This document shows, piece after piece, positions 60,766 to 64,000 of a stretch of 64,000 bases of DNA. Under the pieces are notes generated by a model, which worked only from the letters and a program-made list of their open reading frames with translations, ran no database searches and had not been told where the DNA came from. Position 1 is the first letter of the stretch. Each line of letters begins with the position of its first letter. The stretch is from Sambucus nigra (taxonomy: Eukaryota; Streptophyta; Magnoliopsida; Dipsacales; Adoxaceae). The translations under genes were made by a program, and so were the position numbers. The stretch covers positions 267,391,111 to 267,455,110 of the forward strand of contig OX422219.1 in assembly GCA_949130495.1 (NCBI GenBank). Direction: 5' to 3'.

Positions 60766-60890
60766 AAAAGAAAAATAAAAAGAAAAAAAAGGCAAAGATA
60801 AGTCTCAAATAAGAAAAGAAAAAAATAGAAAAAGAAAAGGAAAAAGGAAAGGGGGTTTAGCAGCAAAAACCAGAGTCAGTGGAAACAGAG

Positions 60891-61015
60891 GATCGGTCGA
60901 TCGGGGTCCCAAGGCCGGTCGACCGTGGAAATGGGATGACAACACTATTTTGTTTGCAAGGACAAAAACCAAATCGCGGTCGACCGCGATGGCTGAGGCC
61001 GTCGACCGGCGATGG
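60891..61015. repeat. Paired-palindrome cassette in E5
   Basis: TCGA cores at 60897/60919 and 60980/61002: 22 bp within each pair and 83 bp between pairs, almost the same geometry as the E4 LTR. AAGGCCGGTCGACCG before the second palindrome is also shared with E4. Confidence 0.9.
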
Positions 61016-61499
61016 CAGGACAACCCACGAAATTTCCTCACAGCCCAAGCTTATCACTTGCCATGGCACATGAACCCAATTCGTTTTCAATATCTTGTAA
61101 AACCCGAGACCATGGCTGCATGAGTGAACCCAAGAGCACTTCCATGGCATCCTTATTTAAGCCGAGACCTCCATGCTTGTAATGAACAAAACCTGCAATC
61201 CATCAAAATGCCGAGAATACCACAACAAAAGCTCCATTAATGGAGATGGTAAAACCCCCCATGGAAATACCAACAAGACCTATTTTCGGTTAAATCCGAG
61301 ACCCAGTAGACCCGTGCATAGTGCCCAACTAAAATAGTGTTCCTATTTGAGCTCCCCATGGCCAAACAAAAAAGGCGAGAAAAATACCCAAATCTCCATA
61401 ACCATTTTTTTTGAAAAAAATGATTTAGGGACATGGAAGGAATTATAGGATTTGTTATAAAAGAGAAAAGGGACACATGTAGAATTATTAGAATTGTTA

Positions 61500-64000
61500 T
61501 TTTTTGGGGGGGGGGAAATTTTGTATATTAGAACTCAGGAAAGCTACTTACAAACAAATTTCAATGGAGAACCACAATGCTAGGGGCATTCCCCAAAGGA
61601 CACAACCTACCAAACACAAACAAACCAACCAAGATAACACTAATTCGGGGATATCCCAGTTCATACATGCCATCCAGTTGGTGAAGCTTCTCCTATTGTT
61701 CTTCCACTTTGAGGCCCTCGCACAAACCATAGCAACAATATCTCTGACAATCATATCACTATTCTTGGCCTTTACTTGGAAAAATCTCGCATTCCTCTCC
61801 ATCCAAAGATAGTAGATAGTGGTGGAAAAGGATAGACACCTAAGTCTATTATAGAAGCTCTTGCCCACATATTCTGAATTAGCAAACCCCAGCTCACCCT
61901 CCTAGTTAAAAGCCTCTCTGACCTCCTGGTTCTTAAATCTGTCCTCGCGCCAAACCTTTTTAGCAATATTACATTCAATAAACAAGTGTTCCCAGTTCTC
62001 CACCTCCTCACCACAAGTACAACACAATTTATTGTTGGAAATACCCCAGCAAAACAGTTTATCTCTCGTATGAAGAGCATCCCTACATATGATCCATAAA
62101 CTAAAAGAACATTTTGGTATATTATTGAAGTTCCAAATCAACTTGTGACAATTGAACACAGGACGAACAATAGTAAGAGCCGTAAAAGCTGACCCAATGG
62201 AGAATCCACCCCGACTGGAATTCCACACCACCTCATCACTAACCCCTTGGCGAATAACAGGCAACTCAGCATTCCTAATCTCCAAAAGGTCCCAAGTAAC
62301 AGAAGAAGGCCACCTCCACCTCTCCCCATGTATAAAATCGGCCACTCTTTCTTTATAATTGCTAGCCACATCGTAAATAAGTCTTCCCCCATAGCGATCA
62401 AATAGAGGACCTAACGGATGCCAGTTGTCGTGCCACACAAAGGTATCTTCGCCATTGGCAATTTTGGATATGATAAGAGGCTTGGCCACCTCCCTCAACT
62501 GCATCAGTTTCCTCCAGCACCAGGAAGGGTCACTTGGAATATTAATGGCCCAAATACTTTTATTCTTGATCTTATACGCATTACACCATTTGACCCATAG
62601 GCAATCCTTCTTACTACAGAGGTTCCAAAGAAGCTTAAGAATAACAGCTCTTTTCCACAATTCCATATTCTTAATGCCCAACCCCCCTTCCTCATGACTT
62701 CACGTCAGATGATCCCAAGACACCTTCGCCCCCGTACGTTTGGAATCAGAACCCGTCCACAAGAAGTCCTTCATAAGTTGGTCGATTCTTCTAATAACCC
62801 CTTTAGGCAGAATGAACAGGCAAGACCAGTAGACCTGAATACCAAACAAGACCGAGTTGATGAGCTGAAGTCTCCCAGCAAAACTAAGGAATCTATTAGT
62901 CCAACCCTTAATCCTCCCCGTTATCTTATCAATCAACTTCTCACAATCCCCAGATTTAAGCCTAGTAGTGATAAGAGATACCCCAAGATACATGAAGGGA
63001 GGGGAACAGTGGGAGAAACCAAAAACCTCCCCCAACCTGTTCACCCCATCGACATCGACCCCAGAGCAATAGAAACTAGATTTGTTAGTATTGGGGTGAA
63101 GACTAGAGATCGAATAGAAGGCCATAATAGCTCTCTTCACAATGCTACACGAAGTAGGATCGCCTCCACACATAATGATCAAATCGTCTGCAAAGCAAAG
63201 ATGATTAAGGCCCACCTCCTTGTACCTAGGATGAAAACTGAACTCCGGATTGAGGCAAGCCTTATCCATAATAGAAGAGAAAGTATCCATAACAAGCAGG
63301 AATAAGAAAGGAGAGATAGGATCACCTTGTCTCAACCCCCTCTTCCCCTTAAAGAAGTCATGTAAATGCCCATCCAAGCTGATAGAGAATCTAGTCGTGG
63401 TAATACACTCCTCCACCCAACCAACAAACATAGACGGGAAGCCAATATGCACAAGAATGTTGAGCAAAAACTCCCAGCTAATAGTATCATAGGCCTTGAG
63501 AAGATCAATCTTGAGGGTACACCTAGATGGGGTTAGCTCGCGGTGATAATTTCTCATAAGCTCCTGAAGCAATAAGATATTGTTAGAGATTGATCTACCC
63601 TTCACAAACGCGACCTGGCTCTGGTTAATGAAGGAAGGGAGGATGGGTTTCATCCTCTCGGCAACAATTTTTGAGATACACATGTAAATGGTGTTGCAAT
63701 AAGAGATGAACCTGAATTCATGCATACCAGGGGGAGTAGTAACCTTCAGAATAAGCGCCAAAGCAGTGCAGTTCCATTGCCTAGGCAGGTAGTTACAATG
63801 GAAGAAGAAGGTAATAGAATCAATCACATCTCCCCCACTACGTCCCAGTTCTTCTTATAGAAACATGCATTAAAACCGTACGGCCCAGGAGCTTTATCGG
63901 ACCCAATGGAAAACATGGCATTCTTGATCTCCTCTTCAGTAATGGGTGCCTCCAGAGCATCCGCCTGATCAACCGTGATTCTCTTGCACACCACATCATT
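61500..64000 (-). mobile_element. LINE-3: plant L1 element, 3' part, runs off the window
   Basis: The T-run at 61500-61505 is the poly(A) end, followed by a G10 run and the same 3' end as LINE-1 and LINE-2. The sequence to 64000 covers ORF2 from upstream of RT to its stop. The right target duplication and 5' end lie outside. Confidence 0.93.
61548..64000 (-). pseudogene. LINE-3 ORF2 (RT and zf-RVT), partial, broken
   Basis: RT motifs FVKGRSISNN, LKIDLLKAYDTISWEFLLNI, GLRQGDPISPFLFLLVMD and catalytic FADD (near 63190) are intact in a 375-codon open stretch (63827-62700). The zf-RVT CCTCGEEVENWEHLFIEC follows near 62010. Breaks: a one-base loss in the C-run near 63830 (G-run in sense), a stop near 62699 (where LINE-1 has Cys) and a stop near 61903 (Trp to stop). 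The natural end is EICL with TAA at 61548. Of the three copies this one keeps the best RT. Confidence 0.92.

Noticed and set aside
61500..61515. LINE-3 target-site duplication
   Set aside because: The 5' end lies outside the window, so it cannot be tested.

Overview
The window is plant nuclear DNA made almost entirely of nested and decayed retrotransposons. Evidence: Ty3/gypsy elements with tRNA-iMet or tRNA-Asp type primer sites, plant L1-type LINEs (DUF4283/zinc knuckle ORF1, EN-RT-zf-RVT ORF2), a plant mobile domain (PMD) pseudogene and long AT-rich spacers. I see no ordinary single-copy host gene, rRNA, tRNA or CRISPR array. The species cannot be named from this alone.

Layout. 1-5907: non-autonomous LTR element E1 (minus; 3' LTR cut by the window edge, 3.9-kb 5' LTR, only about 1.4 kb of non-coding interior). 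E1 sits inside the 5' LTR of E2 (plus, 5908-15295), a Tekay/Del-like chromovirus with recognisable but stop-riddled gag, protease, RT, RNase H, integrase and chromodomain. 15296 to about 24500: remnant of a probable Tat/Ogre-like element, with antisense PMD-type ORF remnants, a 3.65-kb array of about 91 40-bp repeats and a second, diverged array of 160-175 bp units. 24440-26782: part of an unrelated minus-strand LTR (E7). 26783-37460: E3 (minus), an Athila/Tat-type non-autonomous element with 1.52-kb LTRs and one degraded ORF of unknown function; its left LTR is split by LINE-1 (27184-31471, 13-bp target duplication). 37461-39760: spacer with an old LINE fragment. 39760-48232: probable minus-strand LTR E6 carrying full-length LINE-2 (41622-47382). 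48233-49960: unassigned AT-rich DNA with a 184-bp duplication. 49960-61500: LTR-type sequence E5 (minus), split by E4 (50822-60760, perfect 5-bp duplication TGAAT), a non-autonomous element with 3.65/3.79-kb LTRs and a 2.5-kb non-coding interior. 61500-64000: third LINE copy, running off the window.

How the parts relate. E1, E2 and E4 share the iMet primer site, the LTR end GGGGTGTCA(CA), a G-rich polypurine tract, a purine-rich leader and an internal LTR block. E1 and E4 could therefore have been moved by an E2-like chromovirus. The three LINEs are one young family, all now disabled in places. The strongest unexplained signals are (1) a cassette of paired TCGA-core palindromes at strict spacings (19 or 22 bp within pairs; 41, 62 or 84 bp between pairs) that recurs in LTRs of several otherwise different families, and (2) a motif of about 60 bp present eight times in E1 and E4, whose flanks form hairpin arms that differ in sequence but in some copies keep their complementarity.
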